Counted from the stretch's first letter, positions 32,987-43,649 are shown. The stretch: DNA of 64,000 nucleotides from Talaromyces rugulosus (GCF_013368755.1 NC_049561.1:6386001-6450000), one strand, 5' to 3'. The notes: generated by a model from the letters alone, not told the origin. Translations and numbers: made by a program.

Positions 32987-34900
32987 CTAGTACAACGACA
33001 TCTGTACATCCCTGACGCCCCTCTCCATCACCTCCTTGACCGACCACCGCGGCCTCTCGAGCACCGTCTTATTCGGATTGTTCAAATCCACAAAATCAGG
33101 CCTCTCGTGCAGGCCACCAGCCACGCCCGACGAGAACTTGATCTGCATAGCCTCGCCCACCTCGTCGCACGCCATCAACATACGATCCAGATCATCCTTG
33201 GTATGCGCGGCACTGACACACAGCCGCGCGCGCGAGAGTTCTAGGGGGGTGGCAGGGTATGTGACAACCACAACGGAAATCTTGCGTTTGAGCATCTCAT
33301 GAGAGAAAGCAGGCATTTTGGCCGGGTTGTACAGCATAATCGGGATAATAGGCGAATCATCCTGCCCGTATACAATAAACCCAAGTCGCTTCAAACCCAA
33401 ACGCAGATATCGCGAGTTGAAAACGAGCCGCTGCAGTCGCTCCTGGCCCTCACCCGGATGAAGGGGATCTTCGTCGGCGATGAGACGCACAGAACTGAGG
33501 ATTTGGGAGAGGACTGGAGGCGTGGGGACTTCGCCGTAGAGTTGGCCGGCGCTGGTACTCCGGATCTTGTCGATAATGGTCTTGTCGGCAGCAATGTATC
33601 CGCCGTTGGCACCAAAGGACTTTGTGAATGTGCCCATCAGCACGTCGACGCCCGCAGGGTCGATTTTGAAGAAATCGCACACGCCGCGGCCGCGCGGTCC
33701 GACAGCACCGATGGAGTGTGCCTCGTCGACAAAGAGATGGAATTTGTAGCGTTTCTTTAGTTCCATGACAGCGGGGAGATTGACCATGGTGCCTTCCATC
33801 GAGTACAGTCCCTCGACAGTAACCAAAATCTTCTTCCAGGGCCGGTGGGTGCGCGGCTGGCCCTGTGAGATGGCATCACGCAGCTTTCGTTCCAGGTCGG
33901 CCATGTTGTTGTGCGAAAAGACCTGGATGCTAGCACTGGACAGCCGGGCGCCGAACCGGATAGAGGCATGGTTGTACTCGTCCGAAATGATCAGACAGCC
34001 CTTTTCCACAAGGGCCGAGAAGATGGTTGCATTGGTTACAAATCCCATGGAGAAGATGACGGCGTCGTCCTTGCCGACGAACCGCGCCGTTTGCCGCTCG
34101 ACCTCAACAAGCATGGCCGAGTTTGCGCCATCGCTGACTGTGCCAGCCATACTAATGCCGTCCTTTCTGACAGTCTCCTCGGCATAGTCAGCACAGGGAC
34201 CCTCGCTCTGCGCAAAGCCCAGGTAGTTGTACGACGACAGGTTCAGCGTTTCCGTCGTTGTCCCTGTAAGTTTGAAATGGAGATTATAGTCATCGGTCTC
34301 ACGGTCCAACAAGGTAATGAATCGGCCCGGCACGCCCGTCGTCGGCCGCTCAAAGCAATCGTTCATGCGCAACTTGAGTCTGCGCGTGTAGAAGCTGTGG
34401 AAATCACTGTACAGAGGCGCATACCCATCACGGTTCATTAAATGGCGGTACTTGTGCGGCGTGAACCACTTTGCCAAAAAGTCCTGCACGTGTCCGACAA
34501 AGATCAGCAGCAGGAAGCTGAAATACGTGGTCAGCATGACAAAATACGGCGGCTCGTCGAGAATTGGATCTGGCAGATGACCGCCTTCATGGCGCGACAC
34601 GCAGAGATGCGATGGGTGGCCTAATGGACCAAAGGCAGCATCGCGTTTGGCTCGGAGGCGGAGATCTTCTGGCGAGGGCGATTGATTTTGTTGATTTTGT
34701 TGATGTTGCGGTTCTGATTGGTCTTTCTGCAATGGCAGCGGTATCTGCTGAGGACTCTGAGGGCTCTGTGGGCTATGAGGATACGAGGTGGGCAGCGTGA
34801 GGCTGCTGGCGTTGTTGACCACAGACATCAGCAGCGAGCTACCGGGGCCATCCGCCTCCTTTTTCGCGCCGGCCTTGCTCTTGCGCTTCCACGATGGCAT
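32987..34900 (-). CDS. lcb2: Serine palmitoyltransferase subunit 2 (Lcb2)
   Basis: This intronless gene encodes 637 residues. Lcb2 with Lcb1 condenses serine and palmitoyl-CoA to 3-ketosphinganine, the first step of sphingolipid synthesis in the ER. The protein has a polar Gln/Ser-rich N-terminus, a membrane segment (FSFLLLIFVGHVQDFL) and the PLP fold: LNLSSYNYLGFA, ISDEYNHASIRFGARLS, FVDEAHSIGAVGPRGRG and GTFTKSFGANGGYIAAD, with the PLP-binding lysine. VVVVTYPATPLELSRARLCV is the family's C-terminal signature. The frame is open upstream to 35221, but that extension is a translation of a CT/GT microsatellite leader. MPSWKRKSK at 34900 is the sensible start. Confidence 0.95.
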   Translation of the reverse strand: MPSWKRKSKAGAKKEADGPGSSLLMSVVNNASSLTLPTSYPHSPQSPQSPQQIPLPLQKDQSEPQHQQNQQNQSPSPEDLRLRAKRDAAFGPLGHPSHLCVSRHEGGHLPDPILDEPPYFVMLTTYFSFLLLIFVGHVQDFLAKWFTPHKYRHLMNRDGYAPLYSDFHSFYTRRLKLRMNDCFERPTTGVPGRFITLLDRETDDYNLHFKLTGTTTETLNLSSYNYLGFAQSEGPCADYAEETVRKDGISMAGTVSDGANSAMLVEVERQTARFVGKDDAVIFSMGFVTNATIFSALVEKGCLIISDEYNHASIRFGARLSSASIQVFSHNNMADLERKLRDAISQGQPRTHRPWKKILVTVEGLYSMEGTMVNLPAVMELKKRYKFHLFVDEAHSIGAVGPRGRGVCDFFKIDPAGVDVLMGTFTKSFGANGGYIAADKTIIDKIRSTSAGQLYGEVPTPPVLSQILSSVRLIADEDPLHPGEGQERLQRLVFNSRYLRLGLKRLGFIVYGQDDSPIIPIMLYNPAKMPAFSHEMLKRKISVVVVTYPATPLELSRARLCVSAAHTKDDLDRMLMACDEVGEAMQIKFSSGVAGGLHERPDFVDLNNPNKTVLERPRWSVKEVMERGVRDVQMSLY

Positions 34901-35467
34901 GTTGTGTCTCTCTGTGTTGTGTGTATATATGTGTGTATGTGTGTAAAGGAGTGAAATAGAGAGAGAGAGAGAGAGAAAGAGAGAGGGACAGACAGACAAG
35001 AGACGAGCTGAGAATAAAAGAGTTGGAGCAACGGTGGTGGATGTTGGCACCGGCGCTTTGTATGGCCCCACATCGGCCAATTGTGCCCAATCAGAAGAGC
35101 TATATTCCGGATGCAGCCAATCAGGGCCATCATTGCGGATCGCCCGGATCAGCAGTTTCGGGGGGGCGATTGGGTCAGCAACAGGAGGCTGAATATTTAA
35201 TATTAAAATAGAGCGGGACAACTGTCAATTATTACTTTACGTACATTCAAGATGGTACATCATTGCATCAATTGATAGATACAGGAGCAAGTAAGAAACC
35301 CGGGGTTAAGAGTAAAAGCCCGGGGTTCTCTGGTCTGGTGCCGGGCCGCCGGGCCGCCACAACCGCCGAGCTCTATATAAATACAGTATATACTCCGTAC
35401 ATGCTTTGTCTAGATTATCCAATTGATACATGCATATCAATTGATATATCCCAAGTAAATTCAGAAA
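34901..35467. promoter_or_regulatory. Divergent promoter lcb2 / FMN reductase
   Basis: This 567-bp region is shared by two divergent genes. The lcb2 side has a GT tract and a GA/CT tract (about 34,918-34,985) just before its ATG. The reductase side has a direct repeat of CCCGGGGTT (35299-35307, 35319-35327), a GC-rich GCCGGGCC tandem near 35,340-35,357 and a TATA box (TATATAAAT, about 35373-35381). Confidence 0.6.
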
Positions 35468-36118
35468 ATGGCGTCAAAAACATACAAAATCGGCCTGATC
35501 CTTTGCTCAACACGCACTCCCCGCAGTGCGCCGCATCTGGCATCCTTCGTCCACTCTCTCCTCCCACCATCTCCATCTACACCTACACCTACATCTCCTT
35601 ATACAGTCGAAACAATCGACCTCCTCGACTGGCCTCTACCACTACACACCACCGAACCAACCGTGCCCACACGCCTCCCCGCTGCGTCTCTCCCCTCCGC
35701 CTACACCAACGCCACCACACGTGCCTGGTCCGCGCACATCGCCTCCTTTGACGCCTTTATCTTTCTGTGTCCACAGTACAACTGGGGCTACCCGGCAGCT
35801 ATCAAAAACGCAATCGACTACTTGTTTCATGAATGGACGGGCAAACCCGCCCTAGTGGTATCGTACGGGGGCCGGGGCGGCGGGCTCGGCAGAGACCAAT
35901 TGGTGCAAGTTCTGAAAGGGCTGCGCATGAGGGTTGTGGAGGATCCGCCCGTGGGGTTTGCGTTTCAGGAAGGGAAGGATTGGGGCATGCAGGCCAAGGC
36001 TGAGGGGGGCGAGGATTTGGGGGAATTGTTGGACGATAAAGGGTTTTGGGCGGAGCAGAGGGTTGCGTTGGTGCAGGCGTTTAATGAGTTGCTTGCTTTG
36101 CTTCAAAATGTTGGATAG
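35468..36118 (+). CDS. NADPH-dependent FMN reductase-family flavoprotein
   Basis: This intronless gene encodes 216 residues with a flavodoxin-like fold. The N-terminal strand KIGLILCSTRTPRSAPHL forms the FMN phosphate loop. CPQYNWGYPAAIKNAIDYL and EWTGKPALVVSYGGRGGG are the central motifs of the NADPH-dependent FMN reductase / azoreductase-like family. Such enzymes reduce FMN, quinones or azo compounds with NAD(P)H in the cytosol. The Ser/Thr/Pro-rich segment at about 30-60 and a Gly-rich insert near 168-182 lengthen the usual 180-190 residues. A TATA box about 90 bp upstream fits a regulated promoter. Confidence 0.88.
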   Translation: MASKTYKIGLILCSTRTPRSAPHLASFVHSLLPPSPSTPTPTSPYTVETIDLLDWPLPLHTTEPTVPTRLPAASLPSAYTNATTRAWSAHIASFDAFIFLCPQYNWGYPAAIKNAIDYLFHEWTGKPALVVSYGGRGGGLGRDQLVQVLKGLRMRVVEDPPVGFAFQEGKDWGMQAKAEGGEDLGELLDDKGFWAEQRVALVQAFNELLALLQNVG

Positions 36119-36446
36119 GACAGAAGAAGGCGAATTTTTCCTCGAGCTCATCGACTTAAATCTTGAATATACTATTAGCCTTTGTCTCTTCAGTTGTTCT
36201 CCTAGTTGCCAACTACTTTCAGAATCCAGTACATGATGTTTGCCTCTACATACATTATATCACCTTTGTGTGGAGCTGTAAATCTTGTAAACGGATGGAT
36301 AGACCTGATTACAATGGACTCTAGTTTCCAGTTGATAGAGATATGAAAACGTCGTCACTGGAATGGTTGGTCTGTAACACAACATCCATCATAAAAACTC
36401 ACGTTGTATTGCATGCTATCTATCTAATACCCAATTCGTCCAAGAC
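36119..36446. other. Convergent intergenic region
   Basis: This 328-bp gap separates the stop codons of the FMN reductase gene and the acyltransferase-like gene. Nothing was recognised. Confidence 0.6.
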
Positions 36447-37757
36447 CTAGTTACTTGGCGGTCTCATAATGAATGATTCCAAAGCTTCTGTTGGCTTTCC
36501 CAGCCTAACCGTTGCAGATACTGAATTGAGATCCATGACGATGCTAAATAGGGTCTCCACTGCGCTCGATTCGGAAGAGCTTCGGTTGATTGCACCTGGA
36601 TAATTCCCTTTATCTTCCAAAATATGCTCTGCCACAGAGACACTTAAAAGCTGCCCATTTTCAGTAGCTTTTTCGAGAAGTTCGTCGATACGGTGGCCAC
36701 GATAGGTGGAATCTTCCAGGAAGACCGCCTCCTTAACATTGTTGATATGTGGAACATAAAAATGGTTTGCATGTGTCACTTTGCCGTCCTTCATCTCCAA
36801 AAACTGTACATCGCCAGAGCTGCACTCCAGCCCGGTACCTCCGGTACGGTCCCCCACTAGTAAGTGGCAAGATGAGGCAACTCCGGATTTTGATATTGTG
36901 TCGATTGCTTCCTTCCGAGATGTGCTATCCAACACAGCACGGAGAGCCAAGTGAGTCGGGAGCCTGTTGAAATCCACTCCACGCGCACGAATTGCATTTA
37001 AAGTAACACTAACGCCACTTGAGTTAAGACCGATCTTTCCAATAATGCCAGCCTCGGTTAACTGGCTAATACTTGGTCGGTCGTTTTGCTCAATGTACAA
37101 AGCAATTATATTATCGCGCTGTGCTCGTTCCCACTGCGTAGAGGTTAGTCGGTTTGTATACATTATATGACGGAAATCTCATTTGCTTACATCCCAGTTT
37201 TGACCGGCAATTGAAATATCCCCGCCATGCCAGTAAAACGCAGTACAGCCATCCGCCATCAATCCCATCGAGATTTCTGTACGAACATTAATCGCGAGAA
37301 TGTCTTCGAATGTTTGTCCTGAACCAGCAGCAATTCCTAGACGTGACAAAGTTAATCAGCTTTTTTTGTTTTAAAAAAAACCTCATACGCCAGAAGACAT
37401 AAGGGTGTTTACCTCTAATTTCCTCGACATAATGATTCCATTCTCGTTGCAATAGTGGAAGGAATTTCACCGCATGTGATTTGGCCGTATCCCAGTCCAT
37501 ATGGGACTTTAATAGAAAATATTGGCGATAGAATTCGAGACTTCCGGCAACCAAATCGCGAGCCGCGGTGCCATGCTGGTAGCCGATCTGTGAGGAAAGT
37601 GTTTAGCCAATACAGATCCATCAATTATCTAGTTACATATAACAATTCCAGATAATATCAACCAGATCAACATATGTCTTTCACGACATTTAGAGTAAAC
37701 TAAACGTACCTCGTAGGGGGTGCCGGAGCACCGAATTCGCAGCATTTTATTATCCAT
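36447..37757 (-). CDS. Isopenicillin-N acyltransferase-like Ntn hydrolase (peptidase C45, IAL/AatB type)
   Basis: Four exons (37757-37710, 37587-37413, 37336-37191, 37133-36447) encode 351 residues; known IAT has 357. The start could also be the Met at residue 5, which matches the family's N-terminus better. GTPYEIGYQHGTAARDLVAG opens the protein. MADGCTAFYW contains the Gly104-Cys105 self-cleavage site that makes Cys the N-terminal nucleophile. GQNWDW, TEAGIIGKIGLNSSGVSVTL and a Ser-rich SSSESSAVETLF segment are also typical. Family members swap or hydrolyse amide-linked acyl groups; true IAT makes penicillin G. There are no pcbAB/pcbC genes here, and the C-terminus (RPPSN) lacks a peroxisomal signal, unlike AatA. 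It shares a promoter with a permease and likely acts in a catabolic cluster as an amidohydrolase/acyltransferase. Confidence 0.88.
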
Positions 37758-37887
37758 ACTAACGGATACTGCAGATTCAGAAAGTTAAAACTTCCTAAAT
37801 ATTATTACAGTTTGCGAGAATTGTACATTCTTATCAGTTTATACTTTAATGCTGCAACGGATGTTCGGACTTGCCGACTTTATCTCT

Positions 37888-37900
37888 CGGCCTCTAACCG
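37888..37900. promoter_or_regulatory. CGG-N7-CCG site 1
   Basis: The sequence is CGGCCTCTAACCG, identical over all 13 bp to the site in the D-amino-acid oxidase promoter. It lies 131 bp from the acyltransferase-like ATG and 147 bp from the permease ATG. Confidence 0.6.
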
Positions 37901-37916
37901 TATTCATATTCGGCCT

Positions 37917-37929
37917 CGGCACCTAACCG
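37917..37929. promoter_or_regulatory. CGG-N7-CCG site 2
   Basis: The sequence CGGCACCTAACCG matches site 1 at 11 of 13 positions, in the same orientation. It is 118 bp from the permease ATG. Confidence 0.55.
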
Positions 37930-38046
37930 TTTTTGGTCCTACCCTGTGATAAGTCATGAAAGTATATGTAGAGACGTCAAGGATCTGGAGGAAGATTGTC
38001 GAGCTTTGTTCAAGTATAATATAAATTTTTACACATACACTGAAAA

Positions 38047-39856
38047 ATGGACTGCGACAAGAAGACCACAATTGAAGAAGTGCGTTCACCTGGTGGTGAA
38101 ACGTACAAAGATGGAGAGACCGCGGAGATTGGAGAAACGAAGACTTTGGAGCTAGGCCATGGTGATATCGGTTATGATCTCTATCAAGAGGCTCTTCAAG
38201 TCGACCCAATCGAACGACAAAGAATTGCAAAGACGGTTAAACTCAAGCTGGATTCCATTCTCCTGCCACTGGTAAGATACAATGGCACTACTAGTATTGT
38301 CTGAAAGAGGTGTCAAGTTAACCACCAAGAGACAGATGTGTATCGCTTATCTTCTGGGCTTTCTTGACAAAGCTGCTCTTAACTATGCCAATGCATATGG
38401 ACTGCAGTCTGATCTCGGTCTTCGTGGGAATCAGTACTCGTGGGTAGCTGCCATTAGCAATTTCGGGTATCTGATTTTCGCATATCCATCTACATTGATA
38501 CTGCAGAAATGGCCGATTGGGAAGTTTGTGAGCTGTATGTTGATGGTATGGGGGGCTCTCCTGCTGCTCACTCCGACAGCTACAAATCTCGGAGGCATTC
38601 TCGCAATTCGTTTTTTCTTAGGTTACTATTGACCACGTCTGGGTAAAAAAAGAGTGATAGGAGACTTGGCTGACATTGTTCCTTAGGTGCTGCCGAGGCG
38701 TGTATAGCTCCAGCATGGATGCTGCTTACTGGAATGTTTTGGACTCGTCAAGAACAGCCATTTCGTATGGCTTGGTGGTTAGGCTGTAACGGCCTCGCAC
38801 AGTTGGCGGGCGCAGGAATCGCATGGGGCCTGGGCCACACAACAGGTCCTGTGGAGTCTTGGAAACTAATATTCGTCGTATGTACACGACCACTATCTTT
38901 GTCCACCATCAAAAGACCCAACTAACCCGCAAGAAAGACTATTGGCGCAATAAGTTTCGGATACGGTCTCCTCTGCCTTGCCGTGCTCCCTTCAACACCC
39001 AAAGATTTCTATTTTTTCAACCATCAGGAAACAGTGGTCGCTGTATGGCGAATTGCCGATAACCAGACTGGTGTCAAACACGGAGAAATTTTGTGGTATC
39101 AGATTAAAGAGGCGTTGAGAGATCCCAAAGTATTATGCATTGCTGGTGCAGCTCTGTGTCTGGGTATTGTGAATGGAGCTATCCAAAACTTCATGACTAC
39201 TCTTCTGAAGAGCTTTGGCTATGATGACGTTAAGAGTGTCGAGTATCAGATGCCTTCGGGTAAGATTTTTTTCCCCTTCTCTCTATCGTCTGTACCAATG
39301 AATTAACTCGATTAACCACCCTTGTTCTGTAGGCGCTTTTCAGTTTATTCCGACCGTGATATTCGGCCTTCTGAACTCCTACATCCCTAACTTTCTTGTC
39401 GTCTCAATAAGCATCGGCTTCCTGGTACCGCTGGCCGGAATGATAGGTATTGCTACAATACCGCTTTCTCATCAGCTGGCGCTCACGGCATGTGCATGGT
39501 TGCAACCGTTTGTTGGCGTTGCAATCATTCTATCCTGGACACTTGTCTCATCCAACATAGCCGGTCACACCAAGCGCATGTTTGTAAATGGACTCGAGTT
39601 TGTGCTTTATGCTGCAGGAAACATTATCGGACCATTCCTGTTTTTGCCATCTGAGAAACCGAGATATTTGACGGCAATCTGGGCTTTGGCAGGTGTGGAA
39701 GGGGCAGGCATTCTTTTCACGGTTCTCCTGGGGTTATGGATGTGGAGAGATAACAGACTCAGAGATAAAAGTGTAGACCAACCTACCCAAGGGGAGATGG
39801 CGGGATTCTCGGATTACACGGACATTGAAAACAGGGCCTTTAGATATAGGCTATAA
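38047..39856 (+). CDS. MFS anion:cation symporter, Dal5/allantoate-permease family
   Basis: Five exons (38047-38271, 38330-38621, 38687-38877, 38938-39259, 39333-39856) encode 517 residues. After a polar N-terminus, RQMCIAYLLGFLDKAALNYANAYG and FGYLIFAYPSTLILQKWP mark the Dal5 family of the MFS. GAAEACIAPAWMLLTGMFW and SSNIAGHTKRMFVNG are further family blocks. Members import allantoate, ureidosuccinate, dipeptides, pantothenate, nicotinate and other anions across the plasma membrane. The shared promoter with the acyltransferase-like gene, and the nearby D-amino-acid oxidase and regulator, suggest that this carrier imports the substrate of that small pathway. The substrate itself is unknown. 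Confidence 0.88.
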
Positions 39857-40280
39857 GCGCAGATGATTATCTGAATATTATTTAGGATTATGGCTGGTGA
39901 AGATGCCATTATGGTGAAATTGTATTCTCTAATTACAATAATGCATTGAATTAGGGCTGTGCTTATGTAGTGCACTGTGTAATGCTTTTGCCCCCATATA
40001 TGGGAGTGATACCACTCGGACAATCGTCAAATCCCCCAACAGATGCCGTTGCCACCTCTCTTAGCTAATTATTGCTTTTAACTTTTATGATAAGTGACAC
40101 TAGATAACTAGTTAGTAATTGATGGGGACAGTATCAATGCGGATGGGTCCTCCCTACTTGGGTCTAGTGCGTAATTCCCCCCCAGATTAACAACCCAGAG
40201 CAAAGCTAATCAGTACATAACACTGCAACCACCAGTTTAACAGATGAAAATGCGATAAAGAATGAATAATGAGCCGGCAC
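39857..40280. promoter_or_regulatory. Promoter of the Zn2Cys6 regulator
   Basis: This 424-bp gap lies between the permease stop and the regulator start. I did not find a CGG-N7-CCG element here, so the regulator may not control itself. Confidence 0.5.
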
Positions 40281-42332
40281 ATGAATAATCGAACTCCTCA
40301 AGCTTGTCGAACTTGGTTCGTATACTGGTCCCCAATCGTACACACAGACATCTAGTATTTACAATCGCCTCAGTCACCGGCGCAAGGTTAAATGCGACGG
40401 CCAACGGCCATCATGCGAGAACTGTCGCAACAGGCAGGATGACTGCGAATATCCCACCACTCTTCTCCCGGGAGGCTATGCTCTTGATGTCACGAACTAC
40501 CCGCCTCAATTTTCGCCTTCTGGATCCGCTCATTCCATGTCCATGTTGCTAACAGAAGCGCCTGATACTGAACAGTCGCAGAGCTCTACTAGGAGGGATA
40601 GTTTCCAACAGCGACTATTAGCAATATTCTGGTCTACACACCATTCGGTAGAGCTCTGTGCGTGTATCCATCGGCCATCTTTTGAAACAGAGTACTTGGA
40701 GCCGCAGAATGAATTCCTTATGTACGCCATATCATCTTTGTCGGCAATCTATTTGTCTGATGAAGAGGCACGTGCTCACACAAACGACATGACTGCAGCC
40801 TCTTTATCCTCCTCATATGCTGAGCAGGCCAGAACCATTTCTCGTCGTACATCAGACAGCCAATCAAGTATGTTGAATTTCACTTCTCCTTGTAACAAAA
40901 GTGTGTGTGTGTGTGTGCTCATCCACTCTGGTTAGTATTTGCGATTCAAGCAAACCTAATTTTAGGACTGCGCGACTTATTACAACGCTCCATATTGTCC
41001 GGATGGATGTATATAGGCCATGCTATTCGCATGTCTCAAGGGATGCGACTACGCAGGGAATTCAACCAACGTTTACGTCCTCGAGAAAAGGAACGTCGCC
41101 GTCGCACCTTTTGGGCATGTGTGACTATGGATCGCCTGGCCTCATACTGGTGCAATCGGCCACCTACCATTCAGCTGGATGCTATCTCCATTCGGCTACC
41201 TATGGCAGAAGCTGCTTATGCATTCGACGAGGAAAGTGTGGCGCCAACCATAGATCTAGTGTTGCAAGGCGCCAATTTCGAGTCTTTATCCGGTCTTTTA
41301 CAGCACTTTGTTGTGGCTGTCGCGCTTTGGGGCCAACTCTCTGGCGAGTACGCGCTTGGGGGGCGCGCAACAGCCAAGGATAGCCCAATGAATCCTCTAA
41401 GCGAGATACACAGGTTTCACCGCGTTCTCCTTGAATACCAACGGTATCTTCCCACTAGTCTGAAATGGTCAGAGGAAAGTTTCAGAGCACACAGGTCACT
41501 GGGCCAGGGTCAGTTGTTTGTAAATCTTCACTGGGTAATACACCACGGATTGTTTGTTATCCAGCAGGAGTACTTACCGCAGTTTGATCCGTTTGGAAAT
41601 GTTGACATTGGTGATGTCGGATTTGATCATGCTGGCATACCTTTCAATTACCGAGACGAAGACGCGGTGGCGACGTGTCTTCAGAATGCCCAGGCTATTT
41701 CCTCCATATCCCGCGGATTGAGTCGAACCGACGATCCGGCTCATCGCGATATCTTTCAGTCTACGTTCGCTGCGTGTGCTTTGATGTCCGCCGCACAGGT
41801 CTGTCTCTGGGGACATTTTGTGGAACAGCACACAAGAGAATACTCCCAATGCACCCCGTTTCTGGAAGATTTTACACTTTTACTAGACACTCACCGAACA
41901 TGGTCTTCCAATTGGAGAGTGTGTGAAGGCTTCGTGGAATCCCTCGAGTTACTTAAAATGCTTTACGAGTGTGCCTACGGGGCTACTCAAATCTCAACAG
42001 GAAAAGGAAGCGATAATAGCGACGATAGCAATCAAATTGAGTGTGGAGAGACATCATCAGCACAACCTTCTGAAGGGGCAGGTTTACCTGATCCTACTAC
42101 AACCAACCAACGCCTTTACTACCAAATCCGAGCAATCAGCGTTCTGGCTTTGGAAGACAAAAACTTCAAGAGACGATGTCTTGCTGCTTTTAACAAAGCA
42201 ATGTGGCCAGAGATTATTGGTGATGATGTAATGGAAGCTTTTCTTCTGGCAGAGCTTGACGGAGCTACTGAGCTCAGCACCGAGACGATGCTCTCAACCT
42301 TTCCAGAGGGAGTATCTGGGGATGAGCTCTAA
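40281..42332 (+). CDS. Zn2Cys6 transcription factor of the acyltransferase/D-amino-acid-oxidase cluster
   Basis: Three exons (40281-40315, 40374-40867, 40936-42332) encode 641 residues. The first intron splits the codon of the second zinc ligand; splicing restores a full binuclear cluster with Cys9, 12, 19, 26, 29 and 36 (ACRTCHRRKVKCDGQ, PSCENCRNRQDDCEY). A fungal-specific transcription factor domain follows, including GWMYIGHAIRMSQGM and RRRTFWACVTMDRLASY. An acidic Ser/Asn-rich segment lies near residue 535. A shorter Met inside exon 2 would lose the DNA-binding domain and is rejected. The second intron contains a GT microsatellite. It sits between the permease and the oxidase whose promoters share CGG-N7-CCG sites, so it is the best candidate to bind them. 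Confidence 0.9.
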
Positions 42333-42334
42333 AT

Positions 42335-43649
42335 TCACAGATTCGCTCTTGTCGCGACATCTTTTGTGAATAAATCTACCGCATGCTGTGCCATTCCCCT
42401 GTGATTTGTTAGAGGGGAAATGAAAAGTGACATATGCCAAAAGGAAATTTCATACCATGAAGCTTGATACCCTGTCCCTCCGGCCCCATAGTTATGGATA
42501 AGCCACTTGCCGTGTCGCCGCTCCTTTTCAATATGGGCGCCGCCTTCTCGGCTCGCTGCGAGTTATGTCAGTTTTTAAAAGCGTGGACATGCATGATATT
42601 GATAAACATACGTCTGAATCCAACATTGTGTCTGATAACTTTGAGATCCTCTGGCTTCCCTAATTCAGGACAGAGTTCACAGGCCCGTCGCTTAATCCTT
42701 TCAGCTAGGTCCATATCTGGTTTGTCATTATAGTCATGATGCAACCGAACACCTCCGACGATGATGCCACCACCGAGTGGGCGAGGGAAAATGTGTGTGA
42801 ACTCGTCTTCATTTATTTTGTGCATATACATTCGTGATAATGGGATACTGGGCTCTGCAAGGAGCAAAGTTTGGCCCTGTTACGTTAATTTAGCCAACCG
42901 AGGATCTTGTACATGTATTATGGCCGTAGCACAAGGCGCAGATGGGGGGATATACCTTGATAGGATAGACTTTTTTATCCTCGATGCCACCTAGTGTTCT
43001 GGCACCCAAGCCGGTGCAATTAAATATGGCAACGGCCGTGGAAAAGTCGTCAAAAACTTGATCAATATGGTCGTACGATCTTCGAAGAAACATTACTCCC
43101 GCTTCTAGAAGATGTGATTGCAACCTAGGGCTCTTCTTTCAGTATACAGTTGGTATGACCAAGGAGGAAAAAAAAAAATAAGCACAAAGCATACCAAGCG
43201 AGATAGATGCTAGGGTTGATCATAATCGTTGCGACATCCAAGCCTAAACTCGCCCAAGCTGGCAACTCCTCCTTTTTAACCTCGGTCACGCCACTGACCA
43301 GGTCTTCATACCACTTTTGCCGGATTTTTTCTGTTCCATATTTTTTTACATCGTCTTCATCATATACCAAACGAAGTGGGAACCTTTTCACACCACTTTG
43401 CCTAGCAAAATTTGCAGCAATAGTTGAAAATCGCTGAAAAGCAACATGTTCGTAGCCGGTCTGGGCCCCCAATTTGTCCTCGTAAGAAATCCAATTTGCG
43501 CCTGCCCAGCTAGAACAGTAATCACTGGAGGACTGGTCTCCCGGAAGATGTTTGGCAACCACAGTGATGGAAGCAGTTGGATGTTGGCGGAGCAGTTCAA
43601 CCGCCGTGGTGAGACCGATGACTCCGGCACCGAAGACTACTACAGACAT
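42335..43649 (-). CDS. D-amino-acid oxidase
   Basis: Five exons (43649-43195, 43124-42956, 42876-42612, 42555-42456, 42398-42335) encode 350 residues. The enzyme oxidises D-amino acids to 2-oxo acids, releasing ammonia and H2O2. The FAD motif VVVFGAGVIGLTTAVELL opens the protein. CSSWAGANW, FNCTGLGARTLGG, GQTLLLAEP, HIFPRPLGGGIIVGG, VGFRPSREGG (with the substrate-binding Arg) and the C-terminal NYGAGGTGYQASWG signature are all present. The last residues, ANL, could serve as a weak type-1 peroxisomal signal, as PNL does in a yeast oxidase. Its stop codon is only two bases from that of the convergent regulator gene. The promoter has one CGG-N7-CCG site. Confidence 0.93.

Larger units (their letters stand above)
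37758..38046. promoter_or_regulatory. Bidirectional promoter, acyltransferase-like gene / Dal5-type permease
   Basis: This 289-bp region between two divergent start codons carries two CGG-N7-CCG elements (37888-37900 and 37917-37929), 29 bp apart. A further CGG-N5-CCG is at 37866-37876. The arrangement indicates joint control by a zinc-cluster regulator. Confidence 0.7.

Noticed and set aside
34901..35221. N-terminal extension of Lcb2
   Set aside because: The frame is open, but its residues (Leu/Ser and Thr/His alternations) are a translation of the CT/GT microsatellite leader; MPSWKRKSK is a normal start.
36447..37757. A penicillin biosynthesis locus
   Set aside because: There is no ACV synthetase or IPN synthase nearby and the peroxisomal signal is missing; the gene fits the IAT-like (IAL/AatB) branch.
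37866..37876. CGG-N5-CCG as a further cluster operator
   Set aside because: It has a different spacing from the other three sites and no copy in the oxidase promoter.
40868..40935. GT microsatellite as a functional element
   Set aside because: It lies inside a short intron of the regulator gene and looks like ordinary simple-sequence DNA.
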